From positions 1 through 5,609 of the forward strand of contig CATXML010000094.1 in assembly GCA_958372035.1 (NCBI GenBank): DNA of 5,609 bases, in the 5' to 3' direction. This document shows positions 1 through 5,609 of this stretch, one piece after another (position 1 is the first letter of the stretch; the number at the start of each line of letters is the position of its first letter). The DNA comes from an uncultured Collinsella sp. GTDB taxonomy: Bacteria; Actinomycetota; Coriobacteriia; Coriobacteriales; Coriobacteriaceae. The notes under the pieces are model-generated. The model was not told where the DNA came from. It saw only the letters and a list, made by a program, of their open reading frames with translations, and ran no database searches. Both the position numbers and the translations under genes were made by a program.

Positions 1-356
1 TCGGGGTGGATGATGCGCTCAACCGAGGACTTCACCAGTTCAACGCCAATCAGCAGCACGAGCGCCGCCACGACCAGACCCGAGAGATACTCGTAGCGGC
101 CATGTCCGTAAGGATGCTCGGGGTCGGCCGGCTTGCCCGCCAGCTTAAAGCCAAGCACGCTCACGATGTTCGAGCTGGCATCGGACAGGTTGTTCATGGC
201 GTCCGCCACAATCGCAACCGATCCCGACAGCACGCCAATTGCACCCTTCGCAGCGCAAAGCGCAACATTGGCGAGAATACACACTATGCCCGTCAACGTT
301 CCCACGCGCGCACGGTCGCCCTGCGCACGACGAACAATCCACTCGACCATCCTCAT
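1..356 (-). CDS. Cation diffusion facilitator (CDF) family metal transporter, N-terminal part
   Basis: This is the N-terminal part of an inner-membrane metal-ion/proton antiporter; the C-terminal half and the cytoplasmic domain lie beyond the left edge. About 118 residues are visible. They show a first membrane helix (about residues 17-38), a second helix carrying SVAIVADAMNNLSDASSN, the conserved family loop HPYGHGRYEY (residues 79-88 counted from the ATG at 350), and a third hydrophobic segment LSGLVVAALVLLIGVEL. The metal-site pair of helix 2, Asp-xxx-Asp in FieF, reads Asn53-xxx-Asp57 here, a form I associate with manganese-type CDF proteins such as MntE. Two in-frame ATGs are possible, at 356 and 350. 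An in-frame TAG at 375-377 rules out a longer start except a CTG at 359. A GGGGA 9 bases before the ATG at 350 favours that one. The family call is firm; the metal is inferred. Confidence 0.93.
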   Translation of the reverse strand, partial: MRMVEWIVRRAQGDRARVGTLTGIVCILANVALCAAKGAIGVLSGSVAIVADAMNNLSDASSNIVSVLGFKLAGKPADPEHPYGHGRYEYLSGLVVAALVLLIGVELVKSSVERIIHP

Positions 357-429
357 CAGTCCCCACGGTACTACCTATATATCTATTGCTCAAACGGATT
401 GTAGTGTAGCCACTTTGTCCTCCAGATAC
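357..429 (-). promoter_or_regulatory. AT-rich leader and probable promoter region of the CDF gene
   Basis: This short gap lies between the terminator of the upstream unit and the CDF start, so it must hold the CDF promoter if that gene has its own. It is clearly richer in A and T than its surroundings (TATATAT around 376-382). On the minus strand TACAAT at 403-398 matches a -10 box at five of six bases, but no good -35 box lies 16-18 bases upstream. A TTGAGC at 393-388 resembles a -35 box but has only a weak -10 partner. The exact promoter is therefore undecided. GGGGA (364-360) is the likely ribosome binding site. Confidence 0.35.
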
Positions 430-462
430 AAAAAGGCCGCAGCCCACACGGGCCGCAGCCTT
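430..462 (-). terminator. Rho-independent terminator after the EIIC gene
   Basis: Read on the minus strand, an 11-bp stem (arms 460-450 and 445-435, loop GTGT at 449-446) is followed directly by TTTTT (434-430). Two of the pairs are G-U wobbles in minus-strand RNA. In plus-strand RNA the same positions would be C-A mismatches, so the hairpin suits leftward transcription. It lies about 40 bases after the EIIC stop codon and is the only convincing terminator in the window. It probably ends transcripts from both the EIIC gene and the acc operon. Confidence 0.88.
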
Positions 463-468
463 GGAATA

Positions 469-495
469 TGACAAAGGAATCGTCCTTTTGTCGCA
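469..495. repeat. Imperfect hairpin, degenerate copy of the 31-bp palindrome at 1731-1761
   Basis: The arms 470-478 and 483-492 pair over 9 bp with one bulged base, around a 4-base loop (479-482). The plus-strand stretch TGACAAAGGAATCGTCC (469-485) matches the minus strand of the palindrome at 1758-1742 (TGACAAAGGGACAGTCC) at 14 of 17 positions. It sits between the EIIC stop codon and the terminator, 6 bases after the stop codon. It has no T-run of its own, so I treat it as a repeat and not as a second terminator. Confidence 0.55.
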
Positions 496-500
496 CAGAT

Positions 501-1715
501 TTATGCGCTTGCTTCAGCAGCGCTCGCCACTGTTTCGAGCGAATCAGCTGCGTCTTCTGCCGCCTGCATCTTTGTCGGCACCACGCCAAAACAGCAGCTC
601 AGCGCCGCAGACACCGCAAATGCCACACCGCCGGCAACACAGCACCACAGCAGGTTCGAGATGCCGCCCGTGGCAAAGCCAATGACCATAAGAACATTCG
701 TCATACCGATGGTATAAGCCGTAACGTGGCCTACGGCCGCAACAAGGCCTCCGACGGCGCCGCCAACGGCCATGCACGTCAGACACCTGCCATATTTAAA
801 GCCGCATCCGTACAGCGCTGGCTCGCTTACGCCGCCAAGAATACCCGAGATTGAATAGCCCAGCATGAGCGCCTTCTCGTCCTTATCCGCAACGCGGAGC
901 GACGCGCCAAAGGGCATACCCCAAACGGCGAACGTTGCCATCGTCGCGGCGATCAGGATGCACGAATCCGTTCCCACACTCATAAACTGCGCATAGGCGA
1001 GCGATAGGACAACGTTGCTGACACCCGCGATCTTAAGAAACTCCCAGCCCGCGGCAAGCCCCATGAGCGTGAGCAGCGACACGATGCCACCGGAATTGCC
1101 AAGCATAAACATAAGCTGTCCCAACAGCATGCCCAGATAGCTGCCTGCCGGCGCCGTAACACACAGCGACACCGGAACCATGACAAGCATGGTTGCAAAC
1201 GGTACAAAAGAAAACGCCACAGCCTGAGGGATAGTGCGCTTAAAGAAACGCTCCACCTGCCATAGCACGGGCACCGAGATGAGGACCGGAATAACAGTCG
1301 TCGTGTAATCGTTGACCGGCGCGGGAAGCAGACCATACACGGAAGTCATCGATGCCCCCGCCGTCGATGCGGCATCGACGAGCTTAAGCAGATCGGGCGC
1401 AATCAATACGCCGCCCAGCATCATGCCCAGCTGCTCCGAGCAACCGAGCTGGCGGGCAGCGGCCCAACCAAGATAGATGGGCAAAAAGTAATAGCCAGCG
1501 TTATACAGCCAGCTGTAAAACAGGCGATAGATTTCGGAATCGGCAGGCCATAGACCAAGCATGCCTTCGCCCATAATGACGGCAACGGTGCGGAACAGCG
1601 CCGCGCAGACAATAAACGGCAACGCCGACATCATGCTTTTGGACAGATAGTCCACCACGGCCATGGCGTTTGATGAAACCGTCGTTGTAAACGAGGTGTT
1701 AGAAACTTGTGACAT
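501..1715 (-). CDS. Stand-alone PTS EIIC membrane protein, glucose/beta-glucoside superfamily
   Basis: The product is a 404-residue polytopic membrane protein resembling the sugar-translocating EIIC domain of the glucose/glucoside/sucrose PTS family. Repeated hydrophobic segments span about residues 15-375. The strongest motif is GGVSEPALYG (Glu298), matching the family's GITEPAIYG substrate-site loop, followed by a glycine-rich helix (AVGGAVGGLVAAVGH). Upstream, YFLPIYLGWAAARQLG and DYTTTVIPVLISV also fit BglF-type EIIC. No EIIB or EIIA domain is attached or nearby, so phosphorylation would depend on partners encoded elsewhere. At the place where relatives carry a conserved GxH motif, this protein reads GVSN (Ser233), an alignment made by eye. 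The last 25 or so residues form an Ala/Glu-rich soluble tail that resembles an interdomain linker. The start is the ATG at 1715, preceded by GGGAAAGG with 6 bases of spacing; the open frame continues to 2015 but would overlap accDA. The substrate cannot be read from the sequence. Confidence 0.85.
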   Translation of the reverse strand: MSQVSNTSFTTTVSSNAMAVVDYLSKSMMSALPFIVCAALFRTVAVIMGEGMLGLWPADSEIYRLFYSWLYNAGYYFLPIYLGWAAARQLGCSEQLGMMLGGVLIAPDLLKLVDAASTAGASMTSVYGLLPAPVNDYTTTVIPVLISVPVLWQVERFFKRTIPQAVAFSFVPFATMLVMVPVSLCVTAPAGSYLGMLLGQLMFMLGNSGGIVSLLTLMGLAAGWEFLKIAGVSNVVLSLAYAQFMSVGTDSCILIAATMATFAVWGMPFGASLRVADKDEKALMLGYSISGILGGVSEPALYGCGFKYGRCLTCMAVGGAVGGLVAAVGHVTAYTIGMTNVLMVIGFATGGISNLLWCCVAGGVAFAVSAALSCCFGVVPTKMQAAEDAADSLETVASAAEASA

Positions 1716-1721
1716 GGAACG

Positions 1722-1729
1722 CCTTTCCC
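1722..1729 (-). promoter_or_regulatory. Ribosome binding site of the EIIC gene
   Basis: GGGAAAGG on the minus strand ends 6 bases before the ATG at 1715. It decides the start of the EIIC gene, because the open frame runs another 100 codons upstream inside accDA without a comparable site. It lies between the right-hand palindrome and a further TGTGACAT half-site that overlaps the start codon. Confidence 0.7.
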
Positions 1730-1730
1730 A

Positions 1731-1761
1731 ATGTGACATGCGGACTGTCCCTTTGTCACAT
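1731..1761. repeat. 31-bp concentric palindrome spanning the accDA stop codon
   Basis: The outer arms are ATGTGACA (1731-1738) and TGTCACAT (1754-1761). The inner arms are GGAC (1742-1745) and GTCC (1747-1750), centred on T1746. Twelve of 15 opposed base pairs match. The minus-strand ATGTGA of the right arm encodes the last Met and the TGA stop of accDA. No T-run follows, so this is not a typical terminator. A half-site, TGTGACAT (1708-1715), recurs 24 bp to the left over the EIIC start codon, and a degenerate copy lies at 469-495. It could be a dispersed intergenic repeat, an operator, or an RNA hairpin slowing read-through from accDA into the EIIC gene; the sequence alone does not decide. 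Confidence 0.7.
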
Positions 1762-3480
1762 CGTGCGGTACTGACCGATTGCGCGGTACTTTTCGTAGCG
1801 GAGGTTTGTGAGGGTCGCGTCGTCGAGCTGCCCAAGCGTATCGAAGGCATCAAATGCCGAGGACATGACGACACCGGCGATCTCCTCATGCGACAGGCCC
1901 CTATCGTCAACAATGCCGTCGATGATGCCGAGCGCCAACAGATCGGGGGCCGTGAGCTTAAGCGCCTCAGCGGCCTCATTCGCGCGCTCGGTATCCTTCC
2001 ACAGGATCGACGCACAGGCCTCGGGGCTCACGACCGAATAGGCCGAGCTTGAGAGCATCAGGATGCGGTCGGCCACGGACAGCGCCAGCGCGCCACCAGA
2101 GCCGCCCTCGCCTGTCACCACCGAGACAATCGGCGTCTTAAGGCCGCTCATCTCCATGAGATTCTGGGCAATCGCCTCGCCCTGGCCGCGCTCCTCGGCA
2201 CCGATGCCGCAAAACGCGCCCGAAGTATCAACCAGGCACAGAACCGGCCGACCAAACTTTTCGGCCTGGCGCATCAGACGACGCGCTTTGCGGTAACCCT
2301 CGGGATGCGCCATGCCAAAGTTGCGGCGCATACGCTCTTTGGTCGTGGTGCCGCGCTCGATGGCGATAACCGTCACGGGTCGCCCGTCTTTCCAGCCGAT
2401 GCCGCCCACCACGGCAGCGTCGTCGCCAAAGTAACGGTCGCCGTGCAGCTCTACGAATCCGTCGAGGCCCAACGAGATCATCTCGCCTGCCGTGGCGCGG
2501 TTCGCCGAGCGAGTCTGTTTGACGATTTCGAGCGCGCTTTTTGGTGCGGCCGAGCGCTTAAACAAGTGTCCCAGCTTTTTGTCGCGACGACCCGTATGCA
2601 CGATCTCATGCGGTGCCCCCAGGCCGGGCGCGTGCCCTTCGTGCAGCGCCAGCAGCTCGCCTACCGTGAGCGCAATCTCACCACGCGGAACAACGGCATC
2701 GCAAAAGCCGTGCTCCAGCAAAAACTCGGAGCGCTGAAATCCCTTGGGCAGGCGCTTGTGCATGTTCTGCTCGATCACGCGCGGGCCGGCAAATGCCGTC
2801 AGGGCATCGGGCTCGGCCAGGATAATGTCGCCCTCCATGGCAAAGCTCGCGGTTACGCCGCCGGTCGTGGGGTCGGTGAGCACCGTGATATACAGGCCGC
2901 CCGCCTCGCTGTGGCGCCTAACCGCCGCAGAAATCTTGGCCATCTGCATAAGCGATGTCACGCCCTCTTGCATGCGCGCACCGCCCGAAACGGTAAAGCC
3001 GACAACTGGCAATCCCAGCTCGGTCGCATGCTCAAATGTGCGACAGATCTTCTCGCCCACCACGGAGCCCATCGAGCCCATCATAAAGTTGGCATCCATA
3101 AAGAAGAGCGCGGTATCGCAACCGCAGATTTTGCCCCTGCCGCACACAACGGCATCGCGCTCGCCCGAACGCTCGCTCACGCTCTTGAGTTTGTCGGCAT
3201 AACCGGGAAACGAGAGGAAGTCCTCCGACGCCAGATTAGCATCCCATTCCTCAAACGTGCCCTCGTCGACCGTCATGCGCATACGGTCGCGCCCACTCAC
3301 GCGAAAGTGCTTGCCGCAACGGGGGCACACCTCGAGGTTGTCGTGCAGGCGTGCCTCATCGATCACACGGCGGCACTCCGGGCATTTGACAAACACGTGG
3401 CGCGCGGGGAACTCGGCGCACGACTCGGTTATCGGCCCCTCAAGGACATTGACCGTCTTCGCTTTTCTATTCATCAGCAT
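1756..3480 (-). CDS. accDA: Fused acetyl-CoA carboxylase carboxyltransferase, beta (AccD) plus alpha (AccA)
   Basis: This cytoplasmic enzyme transfers the carboxyl group from carboxybiotin on AccB to acetyl-CoA, giving malonyl-CoA for fatty-acid synthesis. It has 574 residues. Residues 1 to about 300 are AccD: a four-cysteine zinc ribbon (Cys33, Cys36, Cys52, Cys55), then SGGARMQEG near residue 168 and TDPTTGGVTASFAMEGD, both typical of the beta subunit. A basic linker (RRDKKLGHLFKRS, about 297-309) leads to AccA, with HGDRYFGDDAAVVGG, GAFCGIGAEERGQGEA (about 420-435) and GEGGSGGALALS (about 457-468). The AccA part lacks most of the N-terminal helical region found in the E. coli alpha subunit. 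The start at 3480 has GATGGGG 7 bases upstream; an ATG at 3474 is the alternative. The gene overlaps accC by 14 bp, which suggests translational coupling. Fusion of the two subunits fixes their ratio at one to one. Confidence 0.97.
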   Translation of the reverse strand: MLMNRKAKTVNVLEGPITESCAEFPARHVFVKCPECRRVIDEARLHDNLEVCPRCGKHFRVSGRDRMRMTVDEGTFEEWDANLASEDFLSFPGYADKLKSVSERSGERDAVVCGRGKICGCDTALFFMDANFMMGSMGSVVGEKICRTFEHATELGLPVVGFTVSGGARMQEGVTSLMQMAKISAAVRRHSEAGGLYITVLTDPTTGGVTASFAMEGDIILAEPDALTAFAGPRVIEQNMHKRLPKGFQRSEFLLEHGFCDAVVPRGEIALTVGELLALHEGHAPGLGAPHEIVHTGRRDKKLGHLFKRSAAPKSALEIVKQTRSANRATAGEMISLGLDGFVELHGDRYFGDDAAVVGGIGWKDGRPVTVIAIERGTTTKERMRRNFGMAHPEGYRKARRLMRQAEKFGRPVLCLVDTSGAFCGIGAEERGQGEAIAQNLMEMSGLKTPIVSVVTGEGGSGGALALSVADRILMLSSSAYSVVSPEACASILWKDTERANEAAEALKLTAPDLLALGIIDGIVDDRGLSHEEIAGVVMSSAFDAFDTLGQLDDATLTNLRYEKYRAIGQYRTM

Positions 3481-4810
3481 AGAGATGCCCCATCAGATCG
3501 GTGTGATACATGCCCGACAAAAACTCGTCGTTTGCCAGCACGTCGAGCTGAAGCTCGCTATTTTCGCTCACGCCCTCAATCACGAGCTCGCCCAGGGCCG
3601 AGCGCATCTTGCGAATGGCACCGTCACGCGTGGGCGCGCACACGATGAGCTTGCCGAGCATGGAGTCGTAGTACGGCGGAACTTTCGCTCCGGTAAACAT
3701 GGCGGAATCCCAGCGCACGCGCGGACCACCCGGCACACGCAACGCGGTGACCGTTCCACATGACGGTAGAAAGTCCGGCGTTTCGGCATTGATGCGGCAC
3801 TCCATGGCGTGGTTGCGGACCGGTACGTCCTCCTGCTCAAAGGGCAGAGGCTGGCCGGCAGCCACGCGCAGCTGCCACTTAACCAAGTCGGTATCGGTCA
3901 CAAACTCCGTAACCGGATGCTCCACCTGCAAGCGCGTGTTCATTTCCATAAAGTAGAAATTGCCGTCATCTGAGTACAGAAACTCGATGGTGCCAGCGCC
4001 CTCATAACCGACGGCACGAGCCAGGTCGCGCGCGGCCTTGTGCATGCGCGCGCGAATATCATCGCGTCCGTCGAGGCACGGCGCGGGGCTCTCCTCGATC
4101 AGCTTTTGGTTGCGGCGCTGCACCGAGCACTCGCGCTCGCCGAGCGAAAACACATGGCCCTGCTTATCGGCCATAATCTGTACCTCAACGTGATGCGCCG
4201 GCGCGACGAACTTCTCCATGTAGCACTCGCCGTCGCCAAAAACGGCCTCACCCTCGGCACGCGCCTCGATGAACGCCTTTGCCGCATCTTCCACGCGCTC
4301 GACCTTGCGAATACCGCGACCGCCGCCGCCCGCGCGCGCCTTAATAAGCACGGGGCAGCCGATGCGCTCGGCCTCGGCCGTTGCTTCCTCGGGGCTTTTG
4401 AGCAAATCGCAGCCCGGCACGATGGGCACGCCCGCAGCAGCGGCCGTTCGGCGTGCGGCGTCCTTGTCGCCCATGCTGTCGATCACCTCGGCCGAAGGAC
4501 CGACAAACGCCAGACCGAACTTGTCGCAGTCGCGCACGAAGCTCGCCTTCTCGGAAAAGAAGCCATAGCCGGGATGAATTGCCTTAGCTCCCGACTTTAC
4601 GGCACAGGTGAGCACGGCATCGTCGTTGAGGTAGCTCTCGGCAAGACGCGGGCCGCCGATGCAATACGCCTCGTCGGCAAGCTGCACGTGTAGCGCGTCC
4701 GCATCGGCCGTGGAATAAACGGCGACGGTCTTGATGCCCATATCGCGGCACGCGCGGATAACACGGACCGCGACTTCTCCGCGGTTGGCGATGAGCACTT
4801 TGTCGAACAT
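3467..4810 (-). CDS. accC: Biotin carboxylase subunit of acetyl-CoA carboxylase
   Basis: This ATP-grasp enzyme carboxylates the biotin on AccB using ATP and bicarbonate, the first half-reaction of acetyl-CoA carboxylase. Its 447 residues match the usual length of about 450. The N-terminal domain begins MFDKVLIANRGEVAVRVIRA. Lys116 in SMGDKDAAR corresponds to the ATP-contacting Lys116 of E. coli AccC. The glycine-rich ATP loop is KARAGGGGRGIRKV (residues 157-170), and the active-site motif MNTRLQVEHPVTE is intact. The C-terminal domain has ECRINAETP and a normal end. I chose the ATG at 4810 because MFDKVLIANRGE is the standard AccC N-terminus and AAGGAAGG lies just upstream; the extra 45 codons of open frame up to 4945 are fabZ sequence in another frame. 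It is separated from fabZ by 10 bp and overlaps accDA by 14 bp. Confidence 0.98.
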   Translation of the reverse strand: MFDKVLIANRGEVAVRVIRACRDMGIKTVAVYSTADADALHVQLADEAYCIGGPRLAESYLNDDAVLTCAVKSGAKAIHPGYGFFSEKASFVRDCDKFGLAFVGPSAEVIDSMGDKDAARRTAAAAGVPIVPGCDLLKSPEEATAEAERIGCPVLIKARAGGGGRGIRKVERVEDAAKAFIEARAEGEAVFGDGECYMEKFVAPAHHVEVQIMADKQGHVFSLGERECSVQRRNQKLIEESPAPCLDGRDDIRARMHKAARDLARAVGYEGAGTIEFLYSDDGNFYFMEMNTRLQVEHPVTEFVTDTDLVKWQLRVAAGQPLPFEQEDVPVRNHAMECRINAETPDFLPSCGTVTALRVPGGPRVRWDSAMFTGAKVPPYYDSMLGKLIVCAPTRDGAIRKMRSALGELVIEGVSENSELQLDVLANDEFLSGMYHTDLMGHLYADE

Positions 4811-4814
4811 GAAG

Positions 4815-4822
4815 CCTTCCTT
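4815..4822 (-). promoter_or_regulatory. Ribosome binding site of accC
   Basis: AAGGAAGG on the minus strand ends 4 bases before the ATG at 4810. Its first two bases overlap the TAA stop of fabZ. The site sets the accC start and implies that a ribosome finishing fabZ ends on top of the accC initiation region. Confidence 0.75.
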
Positions 4823-5243
4823 AACTTTCGTGCATGAGTGCAAAAGACATATCGGCGCGGCAGCAAACCTCACCGTTGACGCTCGCAGTACCCGTCGCAA
4901 AGCGGAACGGCCCGCGCGCACGCGTGATGGTGCACACCAGATCAACCGTGTCGCCCGGGCGCACCGGACGCTTAAAGCGCACCTTATCGAGGCTCGTATA
5001 GAACGGCGTCGCGCCGCGCGCCTCCTCGTCGCCCATCAGCAGCACGCAACAGTTTTGGGCGAGCATCTCGCACTGAATCACGCCGGGGACTACCGGGTTT
5101 CCCGGAAAATGCCCCTGCAAATAGTACTCGTCACCCGTAATCGTGATCTTGCCGTGGGCCTCGTCGCCCACCAGCTCGGCCTCGTCGAGCAAAAGCATCG
5201 GTTCGCGATGCGGCAACAGCTTCTTGAGCTCTTCTTTGTTCAT
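4821..5243 (-). CDS. fabZ: 3-hydroxyacyl-[acyl-carrier-protein] dehydratase
   Basis: FabZ removes water from 3-hydroxyacyl-ACP to give trans-2-enoyl-ACP in each round of type II fatty-acid elongation, in the cytoplasm. From the ATG at 5243 the protein has 140 residues, the usual size. It begins MNKEELKKLLPHREPMLLLD, typical of the family, and carries the hot-dog-fold active-site motif GHFPGNPVVPGVIQCEMLAQ with catalytic His45 and Glu59. The later segment VRFKRPVRPGDTVDL is also characteristic. Two upstream in-frame starts exist, the ATG at 5249 and a GTG at 5252 directly after the accB stop. I prefer 5243 because AGGTGAT lies 6-8 bases before it, while the other two would overlap or abut that site. 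Its place between accB and accC is a common arrangement in Gram-positive fatty-acid operons. The sequence carries no special sign that it is the isomerase-type FabA; FabZ fits better. Confidence 0.97.
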   Translation of the reverse strand: MNKEELKKLLPHREPMLLLDEAELVGDEAHGKITITGDEYYLQGHFPGNPVVPGVIQCEMLAQNCCVLLMGDEEARGATPFYTSLDKVRFKRPVRPGDTVDLVCTITRARGPFRFATGTASVNGEVCCRADMSFALMHES

Positions 5244-5252
5244 GGACATCAC

Positions 5253-5609
5253 CTATCCGATCCTCATAAGGCAACTGCCGAACTCCACGAGGTCGCCGTC
5301 GGCCACGCAGATCTCGAGCACCTCGCCGTCTGCCTCTGCCGTTACCTCGTTGAGAACCTTCATGGCCTCGATGATGCAGAGGGTCTCACCGGCCTTGACC
5401 TTGGAGCCCACGTGCACAAACGGCTCGTCGCCCGGCGCCGGGGCAGCATAGAAAACGCCGACCATGGGAGCGGTCACCTCGGTGCCCTTGGGCTCCGGTG
5501 CGGCGGCAGGCGCCTGCGCGGCGGGCTCCGGTGCGGCGGCAGGCATGGCGACAGGAGCCACCGCCGGAGCAGTCACGGCACCCGGCATAGGCATGGGCAC
5601 GGCAACCGG
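5253..5609 (-). CDS. accB: Biotin carboxyl carrier protein of acetyl-CoA carboxylase, C-terminal part
   Basis: AccB carries the biotin that shuttles the carboxyl group between AccC and the carboxyltransferase. The visible 118 residues are the C-terminal part; the frame is open through the right edge (Pro-Val-Ala before the first visible Val-Pro-Met), so the N-terminal region is missing. A linker rich in Pro and Ala (about residues 1-48) precedes the biotinyl domain, which starts around TEVTAPMVGVFYAAP. The biotin attachment motif is EAMKV, with the lysine codon at 5358-5360, 34 residues from the C-terminus as in E. coli BCCP. The stretch APAPGDEPFV matches the 'thumb' that marks acetyl-CoA carboxylase carriers. 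The usual EAMKM has Val after the lysine here, which is seen in other biotinyl domains. The TAG stop at 5255-5253 is followed at once by the fabZ start region. Confidence 0.97.
   Translation of the reverse strand, partial: PVAVPMPMPGAVTAPAVAPVAMPAAAPEPAAQAPAAAPEPKGTEVTAPMVGVFYAAPAPGDEPFVHVGSKVKAGETLCIIEAMKVLNEVTAEADGEVLEICVADGDLVEFGSCLMRIG
5490..5544 (-). repeat. Two 22-bp direct repeats in the accB linker
   Basis: The same 22 bases occur at 5490-5511 and 5523-5544, a period of 33 bp (11 codons). In protein they give PAAAPEP twice in the Pro/Ala linker of AccB. The exact identity at DNA level suggests a recent tandem duplication in a flexible segment where length changes are tolerated. Confidence 0.85.

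Noticed and set aside
145..474. Minus-strand and plus-strand open frames of about 110 codons at the left end
   Set aside because: They overlap the CDF coding frame, which has clear family motifs; the minus-strand one also runs through the terminator hairpin. Neither encodes a recognisable protein.
1731..1761. Palindrome as a CRP-type or Rex-type operator
   Set aside because: TGTGA and TCACA half-sites are present, but the spacing between the arms is far longer than the 6 bases of a CRP site, and no Rex-like AT-rich centre is present. It is kept as a repeat or hairpin.
1716..2015. 100-codon N-terminal extension of the EIIC gene
   Set aside because: The extension lies inside accDA in another frame, is Arg/Ser-rich and hydrophilic, and the ATG at 1715 has a good ribosome binding site.
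2305..3648. Long plus-strand open frame of 447 codons antisense to accDA
   Set aside because: It lies opposite a clearly conserved gene, shows no recognisable domain, is rich in Arg, His and Ala as expected for a GC-rich shadow frame, and I noted no convincing ribosome binding site for it.
4040..4693. Plus-strand open frame of 217 codons antisense to accC
   Set aside because: It is a shadow of the accC reading frame with low-complexity Arg/Ala composition and no domain signature.
4811..4945. 45-codon N-terminal extension of accC
   Set aside because: It overlaps fabZ, while MFDKVLIANRGE from the ATG at 4810 is the normal AccC N-terminus with a strong ribosome binding site.

Overview
The window looks like chromosomal DNA from a GC-rich, low-redundancy bacterium. 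The gene order accB-fabZ-accC followed by an AccD-AccA fusion, together with the codon usage, suggests a gut actinobacterium of the class Coriobacteriia (Collinsella or a relative). This assignment comes from recognition, not from a search. All six genes I can support lie on the minus strand, so transcription runs from the right edge to the left edge.

The right two thirds (about 1756-5609) is the distal part of a fatty-acid synthesis operon. It holds the C-terminal part of accB (biotin carboxyl carrier protein), fabZ (3-hydroxyacyl-ACP dehydratase), accC (biotin carboxylase) and one long gene that joins the AccD (zinc-ribbon, beta) and AccA (alpha) carboxyltransferase subunits. Junctions are 9 bp, 10 bp and a 14-bp overlap, so translation is probably coupled. 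AccC carboxylates the biotin on AccB, and the AccDA fusion moves the carboxyl group to acetyl-CoA to give malonyl-CoA. FabZ dehydrates the 3-hydroxyacyl-ACP intermediate of the elongation cycle. The operon promoter and the first genes lie beyond the right edge.

The middle (501-1715) holds a stand-alone membrane EIIC protein of the glucose/beta-glucoside PTS superfamily. It starts 40 bp after accDA, with no clear terminator between them. A 31-bp concentric palindrome spans that junction and supplies the stop codon of accDA. A degenerate relative of the same palindrome lies just after the EIIC stop codon, so the EIIC gene is bracketed by two related repeats. A strong rho-independent terminator (430-462) closes the unit.

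The left end (1-356) holds the N-terminal 118 to 120 residues of a cation diffusion facilitator transporter, cut by the window edge. It is preceded by an AT-rich promoter region. No RNA genes, CRISPR arrays, insertion sequences or attachment sites were seen. Most of the window is ordinary core metabolism. The repeat-bracketed, motif-deviant EIIC gene is the part most worth a second look.
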